A stretch of DNA of 6,133 nt, from assembly GCA_020849935.1 (NCBI GenBank), contig JADZFJ010000287.1, positions 1 to 6,133 on the forward strand. Reading direction: 5' to 3'. The DNA comes from Crocinitomix sp. Its GTDB lineage: Bacteria; Bacteroidota; Bacteroidia; Flavobacteriales_D; Crocinitomicaceae. The position numbers and the translations under genes are program-made. Below the pieces are notes generated by a model. That model was not told the origin of the DNA. It did no database searches and saw nothing but the letters and a program-made list of their open reading frames with translations. Positions 1-5,516 of the stretch are shown one piece after another (positions within the stretch are counted from its first letter, which is position 1; the number at the start of each line of letters is the position of its first letter).

Positions 1-1212
1 CTCGTGGGTCAAACGATTGACACCAATTCGGCACATATTGCCAAAAAATTGAATGAATTAGGGATTTCCATCGCTGAAATTGTGAGTATTTCGGATACTT
101 CTGAGCATATTATTCGTGCGGTGGATGGTGCAATTAATAGGTGTGATTTTATTTTTTTAACAGGTGGATTGGGACCAACAAATGATGACATTACCAAATT
201 GGTGCTTACCAATTATTTTGACGATGAATTGGTTATGTATCCTGAAATTTTAAAAAAGATTGAGGCATTTTTTGTGCAATTTAATAAACCGATGTTAACG
301 GTGAATCGCAACCAAGCGATGTTGCCAAAACATGCCCGGATTATTGAAAACGATTTGGGGACTGCAAGTGGGATGTGGTTTAAAACGGAGACATGTCAGG
401 TTTTTTCCATGCCAGGTGTTCCATATGAAATGAAGGGATTGTTGTCAAAATTTTTAGACGAACTGAAAAAAGAATATCCGATTGGCGATTTTTACCACCG
501 CACGTTAAATATAACGGGCATTGGGGAATCGTATTTGGCAGAATTGATTAAAGATTGGGAAGAAACTAACCGCAAGGAGGGAATTAGTGTTTCGTATTTA
601 CCCTCGGTGGGGATGCTTAAATTACGATTGACTGGGCGTTCGCACCAGAAAGAAGCTATTAACGAACGGTTGGATTATTTGGCGACGACCTATCCTAAAT
701 TTGTGGTGGGTGGCGAATTTGATACCCTAGAAAAGGTAATTGGAAAATTAATGGTGGGCGCAGGGAAAAAATTGGGAACGGTGGAAAGTTGCACCGGTGG
801 AAGCATTGCCAAACGATTGGTGTCGGTGGCAGGGTCGAGTGAATTTTATCAAGGCTCCATGATTTCATATTCGAATGAATTGAAAGAAAAAATGGTGGGT
901 GTTCAAAAGGCGACCTTGGAAAAATATGGTGCGGTTTCGGAACAGGTAGTGATTGAAATGGCGGACAATGGACGCCAAAAATTAGGGGTTGATTATTGTA
1001 TTAGTGTTTCGGGCATTGCTGGACCAACAGGAGGAACGGAAGAAAAACCAGTGGGTTTGGTTTGGATTGGGCTTGCGACAGCAACTAAAACTTATGCCAA
1101 AAAATTTAATTTTGGATTTAACCGCGAACGAAACATTCAAGCAACCAGCATGGCGGCGCTTAATTTTTTGCGTTTAGTAGTACTAAATTTGGTGGACGAA
1201 GGAGAAGAATAA
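1..1212 (+). CDS. cinA: CinA family protein, MoaB-like domain plus nicotinamide-nucleotide amidase domain (5' end cut by window)
   Basis: Two-domain CinA protein. The N-terminal half is the molybdopterin-binding (MoaB/MogA-like) fold. The C-terminal half is the PncC domain, which in characterised members hydrolyses nicotinamide mononucleotide to nicotinate mononucleotide in pyridine-nucleotide salvage. Counting the first visible codon as 1, TGGLGPTNDD (54-63) and MPGVPYEM (137-144) mark the first domain, and ESCTGGS (262-268) and GIAGPTGG (338-345) mark the second. The frame is open at base 1 and begins L-V-G-Q-T-I-D-T-N-S, which matches the interior of CinA after the usual start ending GDE-(I/L)-L. 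About 13-15 residues are therefore missing to the left, and the GTG at base 4 is not the real start. The other 403 residues are intact and the stop is at 1210-1212. CinA is named for competence and DNA-damage induction, but nothing here shows such regulation. It is probably transcribed separately from rpmB, which has its own promoter. Confidence 0.95.
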   Translation, partial: LVGQTIDTNSAHIAKKLNELGISIAEIVSISDTSEHIIRAVDGAINRCDFIFLTGGLGPTNDDITKLVLTNYFDDELVMYPEILKKIEAFFVQFNKPMLTVNRNQAMLPKHARIIENDLGTASGMWFKTETCQVFSMPGVPYEMKGLLSKFLDELKKEYPIGDFYHRTLNITGIGESYLAELIKDWEETNRKEGISVSYLPSVGMLKLRLTGRSHQKEAINERLDYLATTYPKFVVGGEFDTLEKVIGKLMVGAGKKLGTVESCTGGSIAKRLVSVAGSSEFYQGSMISYSNELKEKMVGVQKATLEKYGAVSEQVVIEMADNGRQKLGVDYCISVSGIAGPTGGTEEKPVGLVWIGLATATKTYAKKFNFGFNRERNIQATSMAALNFLRLVVLNLVDEGEE

Positions 1213-1232
1213 CCCACGCTGTGAATGGGTTA
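1210..1232 (+). terminator. Weak hairpin at the end of cinA
   Basis: The cinA stop codon opens a 7-bp perfect inverted repeat, TAACCCA (1210-1216) and TGGGTTA (1226-1232), with a 9-nt loop. A run of T does not follow directly; the downstream sequence is A/T-rich but mixed. It could stop or stabilise the cinA transcript, but it is not a textbook intrinsic terminator. Confidence 0.3.
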
Positions 1233-1274
1233 AATTGGACAATAAATTTTTAGTAAATATTTTTTACATTTTTA

Positions 1275-1306
1275 TTTGTAAAATCAGAAAATAGTACGTT
1301 ACTTTG
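1275..1306 (+). promoter_or_regulatory. Bacteroidota-type promoter for the rpmB-rpmG-bL38 operon
   Basis: TTTG at 1275-1278 is followed after 20 nt by TTACTTTG (1299-1306). The known Bacteroidota housekeeping promoter is TTTG, 19-21 nt, TAnnTTTG. The -33 element is perfect, the spacing is ideal, and the -7 element differs at one position (second base T for A). Transcription would start near 1309-1313, about 55 nt before the rpmB ATG. No other match of this quality lies in the gap after cinA. The start site is inferred. Confidence 0.75.
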
Positions 1307-1308
1307 CA

Positions 1309-1348
1309 CCCTCTAAACAAAAAATGGGTTTTAGCGTTGGTTTAGGGG
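1309..1348 (+). promoter_or_regulatory. Hairpin in the rpmB mRNA leader
   Basis: CCC-T-CTAAAC (1309-1318) can pair with GTTTAGGGG (1340-1348): nine Watson-Crick pairs with one bulged T at 1312, closing a 21-nt loop. Because the predicted transcription start is at about 1309-1313, the stem would sit at or very near the 5' end of the mRNA. It could protect the transcript from 5'-end decay or act as a translational operator bound by one of the encoded ribosomal proteins. I know of no described leader family for this operon, so the role is inference. If transcription starts late in the predicted range, the first base pairs are lost and the stem is weaker. Confidence 0.45.
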
Positions 1349-1366
1349 ACAATTAAAATATATAAA

Positions 1367-1603
1367 ATGTCAAAAATTTGTCAATTAACAGGAAAGAAGG
1401 TAATGACTGGGAATAATGTTTCTCATTCAAAAAGAAGAACTAAAAGAAAATTCTTACCTAATCTGATCACAAAGAAATTTTATATTCCTGAAGAGGATCG
1501 TCATATTACCTTGAAGATTAGTACTTCATCGTTAAGAACGATCAATAAAATTGGGATTTCTGCTGCAATGAAAAGAGCAAAAGAACAAGGATTTTTAAAA
1601 TAA
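1367..1603 (+). CDS. rpmB: 50S ribosomal protein bL28
   Basis: A 78-residue basic protein of the large ribosomal subunit. It begins [11 protein letters not shown], the characteristic bL28 opening (S-(R/K)-x-C-x-(L/V)-T-G-K), followed by a conserved basic stretch with [10 protein letters not shown] (residues 19-28) and a C-terminal tail [10 protein letters not shown]. The length is normal. C5 is the only cysteine, so this is the zinc-free form. The ATG at 1367 is the only sensible start; the bases before it are A/T-rich with no Shine-Dalgarno, as usual in this phylum. It is first gene of the cluster, with its own promoter and a structured leader. Five of six arginines use AGA, a sign of high expression compared with rimO downstream. 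rpmG follows after 21 nt. Confidence 0.97.
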   Translation: MSKICQLTGKKVMTGNNVSHSKRRTKRKFLPNLITKKFYIPEEDRHITLKISTSSLRTINKIGISAAMKRAKEQGFLK

Positions 1604-1624
1604 TCTTTTTTAAAGAAATTAGAA

Positions 1625-1813
1625 ATGGCTAAGAAAAGTAAAGGCAATAGAATTCAGGTGATTTTAGAGTGCACAGAGCACAAAGAATCTGGAAAGCCAG
1701 GTACATCTAGATATGTAACCACTAAAAACAGAAAAAACACTCCTGACAGAATGGAATTGAAAAAATTCAATCCAATTTTGAAAAGAATGACTGTTCACAA
1801 AGAAATTAAGTAA
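1625..1813 (+). CDS. rpmG: 50S ribosomal protein bL33
   Basis: A 62-residue protein of the large subunit, near the tRNA exit site. The block from V31 to K48 holds the family signature [17 protein letters not shown], and the ending TVHKEIK is also typical. Zinc-binding bL33 has two CxxC pairs. Here only C16 remains, in CTEH, and the second pair is replaced by NPILKRM, so it is the zinc-free (C-minus) form. About ten residues rich in Gly, Ser and Lys ([10 protein letters not shown]) lie between C16 and the YVTTKN block, which fits Bacteroidota homologues of about 60 residues. It has no Shine-Dalgarno and its upstream spacer is A/T-rich. All five arginines are AGA. A hairpin with a T-run follows it. 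Confidence 0.97.
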   Translation: MAKKSKGNRIQVILECTEHKESGKPGTSRYVTTKNRKNTPDRMELKKFNPILKRMTVHKEIK

Positions 1814-1823
1814 TTAATACGAT

Positions 1824-1861
1824 AAAGAACTAGTTGATCGAAAAATTAAACTGGTTTTTTT
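1824..1861 (+). terminator. Attenuator-like hairpin between rpmG and the bL38 gene
   Basis: The sequence from A1824 to T1835 can pair with 1849-1860: 12 base pairs, two of them G-U wobbles (G1827-T1857, T1831-G1853). The core is AACTAGTT (1828-1835) against AACTGGTT (1849-1856). The loop is 13 nt and A-rich, and the 3' arm runs into a T tract (1855-1861). The shape is that of an intrinsic terminator, but the stem is A/T-rich and bL38 starts only 15 nt later, so partial termination, an RNA-processing site or a protein-binding site are all possible. Confidence 0.4.
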
Positions 1862-1875
1862 CTAAAAACTAAGAT

Positions 1876-2031
1876 ATGGCTAAGAAAGTAGTAGCATCCT
1901 TACAAACTGGAGGAGGTAAAGAATACTCCAAAGTTATTAAAATGGTCAAGAATGAAAAAACTGGATCATATAACTTTAAAACTGAAATTGTTCACAACGA
2001 TAAAGTGAATGATTGGTTTGAAAATAACTAA
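1876..2031 (+). CDS. DUF4295 family small ribosomal protein, bL38
   Basis: A 51-residue protein starting MAKKVVASLQTGGGKEY and ending VNDWFENN. It matches the DUF4295 family, found next to rpmG in Bacteroidota, with its MAKK(S/V)VA(T/S)LQTG-GK-(Y/F)-KVIKMVK beginning and FK-EIVHNDKV end. From memory, the Flavobacterium johnsoniae ribosome structure reported a new large-subunit protein, bL38, which I take to be this family; that identification is recalled, not shown by the sequence. It has nine Lys against six acidic residues and no Arg or Cys. The start at 1876 has an A/T-rich upstream and no Shine-Dalgarno, although the coding region itself contains AGGAGGT at 1911-1917. It is last in the ribosomal-protein group, before a strong hairpin. 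The gene is short enough to fall below common gene-calling limits. Confidence 0.9.
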   Translation: MAKKVVASLQTGGGKEYSKVIKMVKNEKTGSYNFKTEIVHNDKVNDWFENN

Positions 2032-2055
2032 TTTTAATTAGATAAATTAATTGTG

Positions 2056-2084
2056 AGCTTCTTCCTCTTTCGGAAGAAGCTTTT
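2056..2084 (+). terminator. Intrinsic terminator or attenuator between the bL38 gene and ftsY
   Basis: AGCTTCTTCC (2056-2065) and GGAAGAAGCT (2072-2081) form a perfect 10-bp stem with a 6-nt loop (TCTTTC). T residues follow (2081-2084), then G and TT. This is the strongest hairpin in the window. It lies 24 nt after the bL38 stop and 13 nt before the ftsY ATG. I see no convincing promoter between hairpin and ftsY, so partial read-through from the ribosomal-protein promoter probably supplies ftsY, with the hairpin lowering its level. Confidence 0.75.
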
Positions 2085-2097
2085 GTTATATTTAAAT

Positions 2098-3051
2098 ATG
2101 GGTATTTTTGATTTTTTTTCTAAGGATAAAAAAGAGAGTCTTGACAAGGGCCTCGAAAAAACAAAACAAAGTTTTTTATCCAAGTTAACACGCACGATCA
2201 TTGGTAAATCCAGCGTGGACAGTGACGTGCTTGACAATTTGGAAGAAGTGCTGATTACGTCGGATGTGGGGGTGGAAACTACGTTGAAAATTATTGATCG
2301 AATTGAAGCGCGTGTTTCAAGAGATAAATATGTGGGCACGGATGAACTCAACGGCATATTAAAAGAAGAAATTGCTACCCTACTCCAAGAAAATAATACC
2401 TCCGATGTTCACGATTTTACCATTCCTAAAGTTGAGAAAACCCCTTATGTTATTATGGTGGTTGGGGTAAATGGGGTTGGAAAAACTACGACGATTGGAA
2501 AATTGGCTTTCCAACTTAAGAAAGCGGGACACAAGGTTGTTTTAGGTGCCGCGGATACCTTTAGAGCTGCGGCAGTAGATCAATTGATTATTTGGTCGAA
2601 ACGGGTGGATGTGCCCATTGTACAACAAGGCATGGGTGCCGATCCTGCTTCGGTGGCGTTTGACACCTTACAATCTGCAAAATCACAAGGGGCTGACGTG
2701 GTGATTATTGATACCGCCGGTCGTTTGCACAACAAAATTAACTTGATGAACGAGTTGACTAAAATTAAGAATGTCATGGGGAAAATTGTTCCAAACGCTC
2801 CACATGAAATTCTTTTGGTGTTAGACGGTTCAACTGGTCAAAATGCTTTTGAACAAGCCAAACAATTTTCTTTAGCCACCGAAATCAACGCGCGTGCCAT
2901 TACTAAATTGGATGGCACGGCAAAAGGTGGTGTGGTGATTGGCATCTCGGATCAAATGAAAATTCCGGTCAAATACATTGGTGTTGGCGAAGGAATCGAA
3001 GATTTACAAGTGTTTAATAAAACGGCTTTCGTAGAATCCTTATTTAACTAA
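2098..3051 (+). CDS. ftsY: Signal recognition particle receptor FtsY
   Basis: SRP-family GTPase at the inner face of the cytoplasmic membrane. It receives SRP-bound ribosomes translating membrane proteins and hands them to the Sec translocon. The protein has 317 residues: a short amphipathic N-terminus (MGIFDFFSKDKK), the helical N domain to about residue 110, then the GTPase. Visible elements are the P-loop GVNGVGKTT (123-131), DTFRAAA (153-159), DTAGR (205-209), TKLDGTAKGG (269-278) and GVGEG (295-299). The long acidic A domain of E. coli FtsY is absent, as in many bacteria. I chose the ATG at 2098 because MGIFDFFSK is the family's usual start. An in-frame GTG at 2053 would place 15 extra residues inside the terminator hairpin. 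The next gene begins 2 nt after its stop, so the two are probably co-translated. Confidence 0.97.
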   Translation: MGIFDFFSKDKKESLDKGLEKTKQSFLSKLTRTIIGKSSVDSDVLDNLEEVLITSDVGVETTLKIIDRIEARVSRDKYVGTDELNGILKEEIATLLQENNTSDVHDFTIPKVEKTPYVIMVVGVNGVGKTTTIGKLAFQLKKAGHKVVLGAADTFRAAAVDQLIIWSKRVDVPIVQQGMGADPASVAFDTLQSAKSQGADVVIIDTAGRLHNKINLMNELTKIKNVMGKIVPNAPHEILLVLDGSTGQNAFEQAKQFSLATEINARAITKLDGTAKGGVVIGISDQMKIPVKYIGVGEGIEDLQVFNKTAFVESLFN

Positions 3052-3053
3052 AC

Positions 3054-3455
3054 ATGCGGATTTTTCTCTTGTTGGCCTTTTTTTCAGTCCATCTACTTTC
3101 TTTTTCTGAAACGTGCGATTCAACCAATCGATGTGCCTCTTATAAAATCGGGAATTTTTATGTCATTAATGGCAAAGACACCTGCAATATCACGCGCACA
3201 GCCGACCGACAAACAGAAAAATGCCAAGGCTCGGACGTCACCTACGAATTAATTGTTATTTGGACCAAAAAGGACAAATGTATTTTGCGCGATATTCATT
3301 ACAATCCAAGCACAAAACCATTTCCCATGCGAAATGATGTAATTATGACCGTGCTGGATGTTTTTCCAACTTATTACACCGTTCATTTAAAAACCCGTGG
3401 TAGAAAACCACAGTACATTACCGTTTTTTGCAATAATCAACCGAATGAAAACTAA
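3054..3455 (+). CDS. Small exported protein of unknown function
   Basis: A 133-residue protein I cannot assign. Residues 1-18 form a clear signal peptide: MR, a hydrophobic core (IFLLLAFF...LL), then S-F-S, with likely signal-peptidase I cleavage near residue 18. There is no lipobox: C21 is preceded by S-E-T. The mature part has six cysteines (21, 27, 44, 57, 76, 126), an even number that could form disulfides in the periplasm, and no further membrane segment. The stretch YKIGNFYVINGKDTCNITRT followed by R-Q-T-E and then Y-x-L-x-V-x-W resembles, from memory, small Flavobacteriia proteins often mislabelled as DNA topoisomerase IV; there is no topoisomerase motif here. It starts 2 nt after ftsY and its last 11 nt overlap rimO, so it is translated with them. 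Alternating hydrophobic residues suggest a mainly beta fold (inference). Confidence 0.85.
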   Translation: MRIFLLLAFFSVHLLSFSETCDSTNRCASYKIGNFYVINGKDTCNITRTADRQTEKCQGSDVTYELIVIWTKKDKCILRDIHYNPSTKPFPMRNDVIMTVLDVFPTYYTVHLKTRGRKPQYITVFCNNQPNEN

Positions 3456-4761
3456 AACTCTTAAAAAAAATAAAGTCAATGTGGTGACCCTGGGCTGTTC
3501 AAAAAATATTTTTGACTCTGAAATCCTCATGGCGCAGTTAAAAGCAAATAAGTTTACGGTTGAACACGAAGCGCAACAAGATGATTCGGAAATTGTGATC
3601 ATTAATACCTGTGGGTTTATTGACAATGCCAAACAAGAATCCATTGACACCATTATTCGCTACGCCAATGCAAAAGCGGATGGATTGGTTGATAAGGTTT
3701 ATGTGACTGGATGTCTTTCTGAAAGATACAAAGACGAATTACAAACGGAAATTCCTGAAATTGACGGCTATTTTGGAACCCGCGACCTACCCCGTTTATT
3801 AAAAACCCTAAAAGCGGATTATAAAAAGGAATTGATTGGCGAACGTCTATTGACGACACCTGCACATTATGCTTATTTTAAAATTGCCGAAGGCTGTGAT
3901 CGCCCTTGCTCATTTTGTGCAATTCCCCTGATGCGTGGAAAACACCAATCGACCCCAATGGAGCAATTGATTAAGAATGCAAATTCGCTGGCCAATCAAG
4001 GGGTGAAAGAATTGATTTTAATTGCACAGGATTTGACCTATTACGGTTTAGACATTTACAAAAAAAGAAATTTAGCCGAACTAGTGGATAAACTTTCAGA
4101 CATCCATGGAATTGAATGGATTCGTTTACATTATGCTTTTCCATCAGGTTTTCCGATGGATGTGTTGGATGTGATGAAAAATCGTTCGAATGTTTGCAAT
4201 TATTTAGACATGCCGCTTCAACATGGTTCAACGTCCATTTTAAAAGCGATGAAACGTGGAATTACCCGTGAAAAAACAGAAACTTTAATCAGCCAAATTC
4301 GTGACAAAGTTCCAGAAATTGCACTTAGAACGACCTTAATTTCAGGTTTTCCGGGTGAAACGGAAAAAGACTTTGATGAAATGTATGATTTCGTGGAGCG
4401 TTCGCGTTTTGAACGGTTAGGGATCTTTACCTATTCGCATGAAGAAAACACCTCGGCCTATTCGTTAAATGACGATGTGCCTGCCGAAATTAAACAGGAG
4501 CGTGCCGACACAATTATGGATCTTCAAGCGGGCATTTCGCACGAATTAAACCAAAATAAAATTGGAAACACCTACAAGGTTTTGTTTGACAAGGCAGAAG
4601 GTGAGTATTTTATTGGTCGCACCGAATTTGATTCACCAGAGGTAGACAATGAAGTATTGGTAAAGATTACTGAAAAAAATCACCTGCGAATTGGCGATTT
4701 TGCCAATGTAAAAATTACCTCAGCTGACCATTACGATTTGTACGGTAATCTAGAGTCTTAA
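3445..4761 (+). CDS. rimO: Ribosomal protein uS12 (aspartate) methylthiotransferase RimO
   Basis: Radical-SAM enzyme that adds a methylthio group to a conserved aspartate of ribosomal protein uS12, using two 4Fe-4S clusters. It has 438 residues, the usual length. The N-terminal UPF0004 domain has its three cluster cysteines at C18 (TLGCSKN), C56 (NTCGF) and C90 (GCLSERY). The radical-SAM motif CxxxCxxC is C151, C155, C158 (CDRPCSFC). The central barrel includes LRLHY-FPSG and MPLQHGS. The C-terminal TRAM domain runs from about 375 to 438 and ends with the typical YDLYG. LGCSKN at the start and the TRAM ending distinguish RimO from the tRNA enzyme MiaB. The ATG at 3445 gives MKTKTLKKNKVNVVTLGC; a GTG at 3397 would add 16 unrelated residues inside the upstream gene. 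Only three of 20 arginines are AGA. Its stop overlaps that of the opposing gene. Confidence 0.97.
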   Translation: MKTKTLKKNKVNVVTLGCSKNIFDSEILMAQLKANKFTVEHEAQQDDSEIVIINTCGFIDNAKQESIDTIIRYANAKADGLVDKVYVTGCLSERYKDELQTEIPEIDGYFGTRDLPRLLKTLKADYKKELIGERLLTTPAHYAYFKIAEGCDRPCSFCAIPLMRGKHQSTPMEQLIKNANSLANQGVKELILIAQDLTYYGLDIYKKRNLAELVDKLSDIHGIEWIRLHYAFPSGFPMDVLDVMKNRSNVCNYLDMPLQHGSTSILKAMKRGITREKTETLISQIRDKVPEIALRTTLISGFPGETEKDFDEMYDFVERSRFERLGIFTYSHEENTSAYSLNDDVPAEIKQERADTIMDLQAGISHELNQNKIGNTYKVLFDKAEGEYFIGRTEFDSPEVDNEVLVKITEKNHLRIGDFANVKITSADHYDLYGNLES

Positions 4762-5516
4762 GAAATTCGGTTAGTCGGTTCGTCCTTTTTATCATCCTCC
4801 TCTTCTTCGTCCGTCACGTCGGTATAATCCGCAAATTCTTCTGAATTCGATTGGCGCGCATTAAATTGATCAAACGGATTTGAACCACCATTCATTCCTC
4901 CCATCGGATTAATCGGATTGATTGGATTAATCGGTTGACCGGTTACTAATCGACCAATCACATTTGCCGCTCTTAAAATAATATTGACCAAGAAGAAGAA
5001 AGCCACAATTTTAAAAATCCATCCCAAAATTGCTGTGTCGTAAATCGCAATAATCGAATCGTTAAACCAATTCACCACATCGTTACTTACCAAGGCAGGA
5101 TAGATTAAACAGAGGGCAAAAAACACCATGGATCCAACCATTAAATAAATCTCTAATTTTAGATCAACTGGCGGAATCATTCGTGCATACAATTGATTTT
5201 TAGCCAACTGACTCATCATTGTTTGTTTGCGCAATTTTCCAAAGAGATACAAGGCCAATACCAAAATTCCTATCACCATGTTGGCGGTGCTTATTTCAGC
5301 GGCTTGTCCCGTGGCATCTTTGCCGGAGACAATAAAATTTGCGACTACCGAAACCAATAAAAAGTTGTGGATGATTCTAAAAACATATTGCTGAATTTGT
5401 CTTGCTTCGGATGAAAATCCACGCAAGAGATTCACCAAAATCATAATAATTCCCCAAATGAACACAAAGATTGAAAAGGCAATCCCCAATCGAAATACAA
5501 ATATTAATTCTTCCAT
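4758..5516 (-). CDS. Five-helix membrane protein with Ile-Asn-Pro repeat and acidic tail, function unknown
   Basis: A 252-residue protein I do not recognise. Hydrophobic stretches at about 8-31, 49-64, 78-93, 122-144 and 161-183 predict five membrane helices, with basic segments (32-48, 94-120) between some of them. The last 65 residues are soluble and low in complexity: a PINPINPINP run (195-204), a Gly/Met/Asn stretch (205-212), NPFDQF (213-218), then a strongly acidic patch EEEEDD (237-242) next to KK and a hydrophilic end. No catalytic motif is visible. The ATG at 5516 is preceded by a good -7 element and has no Shine-Dalgarno. It converges on rimO with the two stop codons overlapping. 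The gene upstream on the same strand ends 88 nt before it, but the promoter suggests separate transcription. The tail could bind a partner or a metal; that is a guess. Confidence 0.8.
   Translation of the reverse strand: MEELIFVFRLGIAFSIFVFIWGIIMILVNLLRGFSSEARQIQQYVFRIIHNFLLVSVVANFIVSGKDATGQAAEISTANMVIGILVLALYLFGKLRKQTMMSQLAKNQLYARMIPPVDLKLEIYLMVGSMVFFALCLIYPALVSNDVVNWFNDSIIAIYDTAILGWIFKIVAFFFLVNIILRAANVIGRLVTGQPINPINPINPMGGMNGGSNPFDQFNARQSNSEEFADYTDVTDEEEEDDKKDEPTNRIS
4903..4938. repeat. Four-copy 9-bp tandem repeat inside the membrane-protein gene
   Basis: Units ATCGGATTA, ATCGGATTG, ATTGGATTA and ATCGGTTGA follow each other without spacers; the first three differ from one another by single bases. 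On the minus strand they encode the (Ile-Asn-Pro) run at residues 195-204. As the unit is three codons, copy-number changes would keep the frame. Confidence 0.85.

Noticed and set aside
4..6. GTG at base 4 as the cinA start
   Set aside because: The codons before it are open and the translated L-V-G-Q-T-I-D-T-N-S is an internal CinA sequence, so the true start lies to the left of the window.
989..1177. Short plus-strand frame inside cinA
   Set aside because: It is out of frame within the conserved PncC domain of cinA and has no recognisable features.
1345..1348. GGGG before rpmB as a Shine-Dalgarno site
   Set aside because: It is about 18 nt from the ATG, too far, and is part of the leader stem.
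2087..2094. TATATTTA as a private ftsY promoter
   Set aside because: It lacks the final G of the -7 element, has no TTTG at 19-21 nt upstream, and would place the start of transcription at the ATG.
2053..2097. N-terminal extension of FtsY from GTG 2053
   Set aside because: It lies within a strong terminator hairpin and adds residues unlike FtsY; the ATG at 2098 gives the typical MGIFDFFSK start.
2034..2357. Minus-strand frame opposite the start of ftsY, and other antisense frames within cinA, ftsY and rimO
   Set aside because: They lie opposite well-identified genes, show no family features, and follow from the coding bias of the true strand.
3054..3116. Exported protein as a lipoprotein
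   Set aside because: The first mature cysteine, C21, is preceded by S-E-T rather than a lipobox, so signal-peptidase I cleavage is more likely.
3397..3444. N-terminal extension of RimO from GTG 3397
   Set aside because: The extra 16 residues are read from inside the upstream coding region and do not resemble RimO; the ATG at 3445 places the LGCSKN motif at the usual distance.
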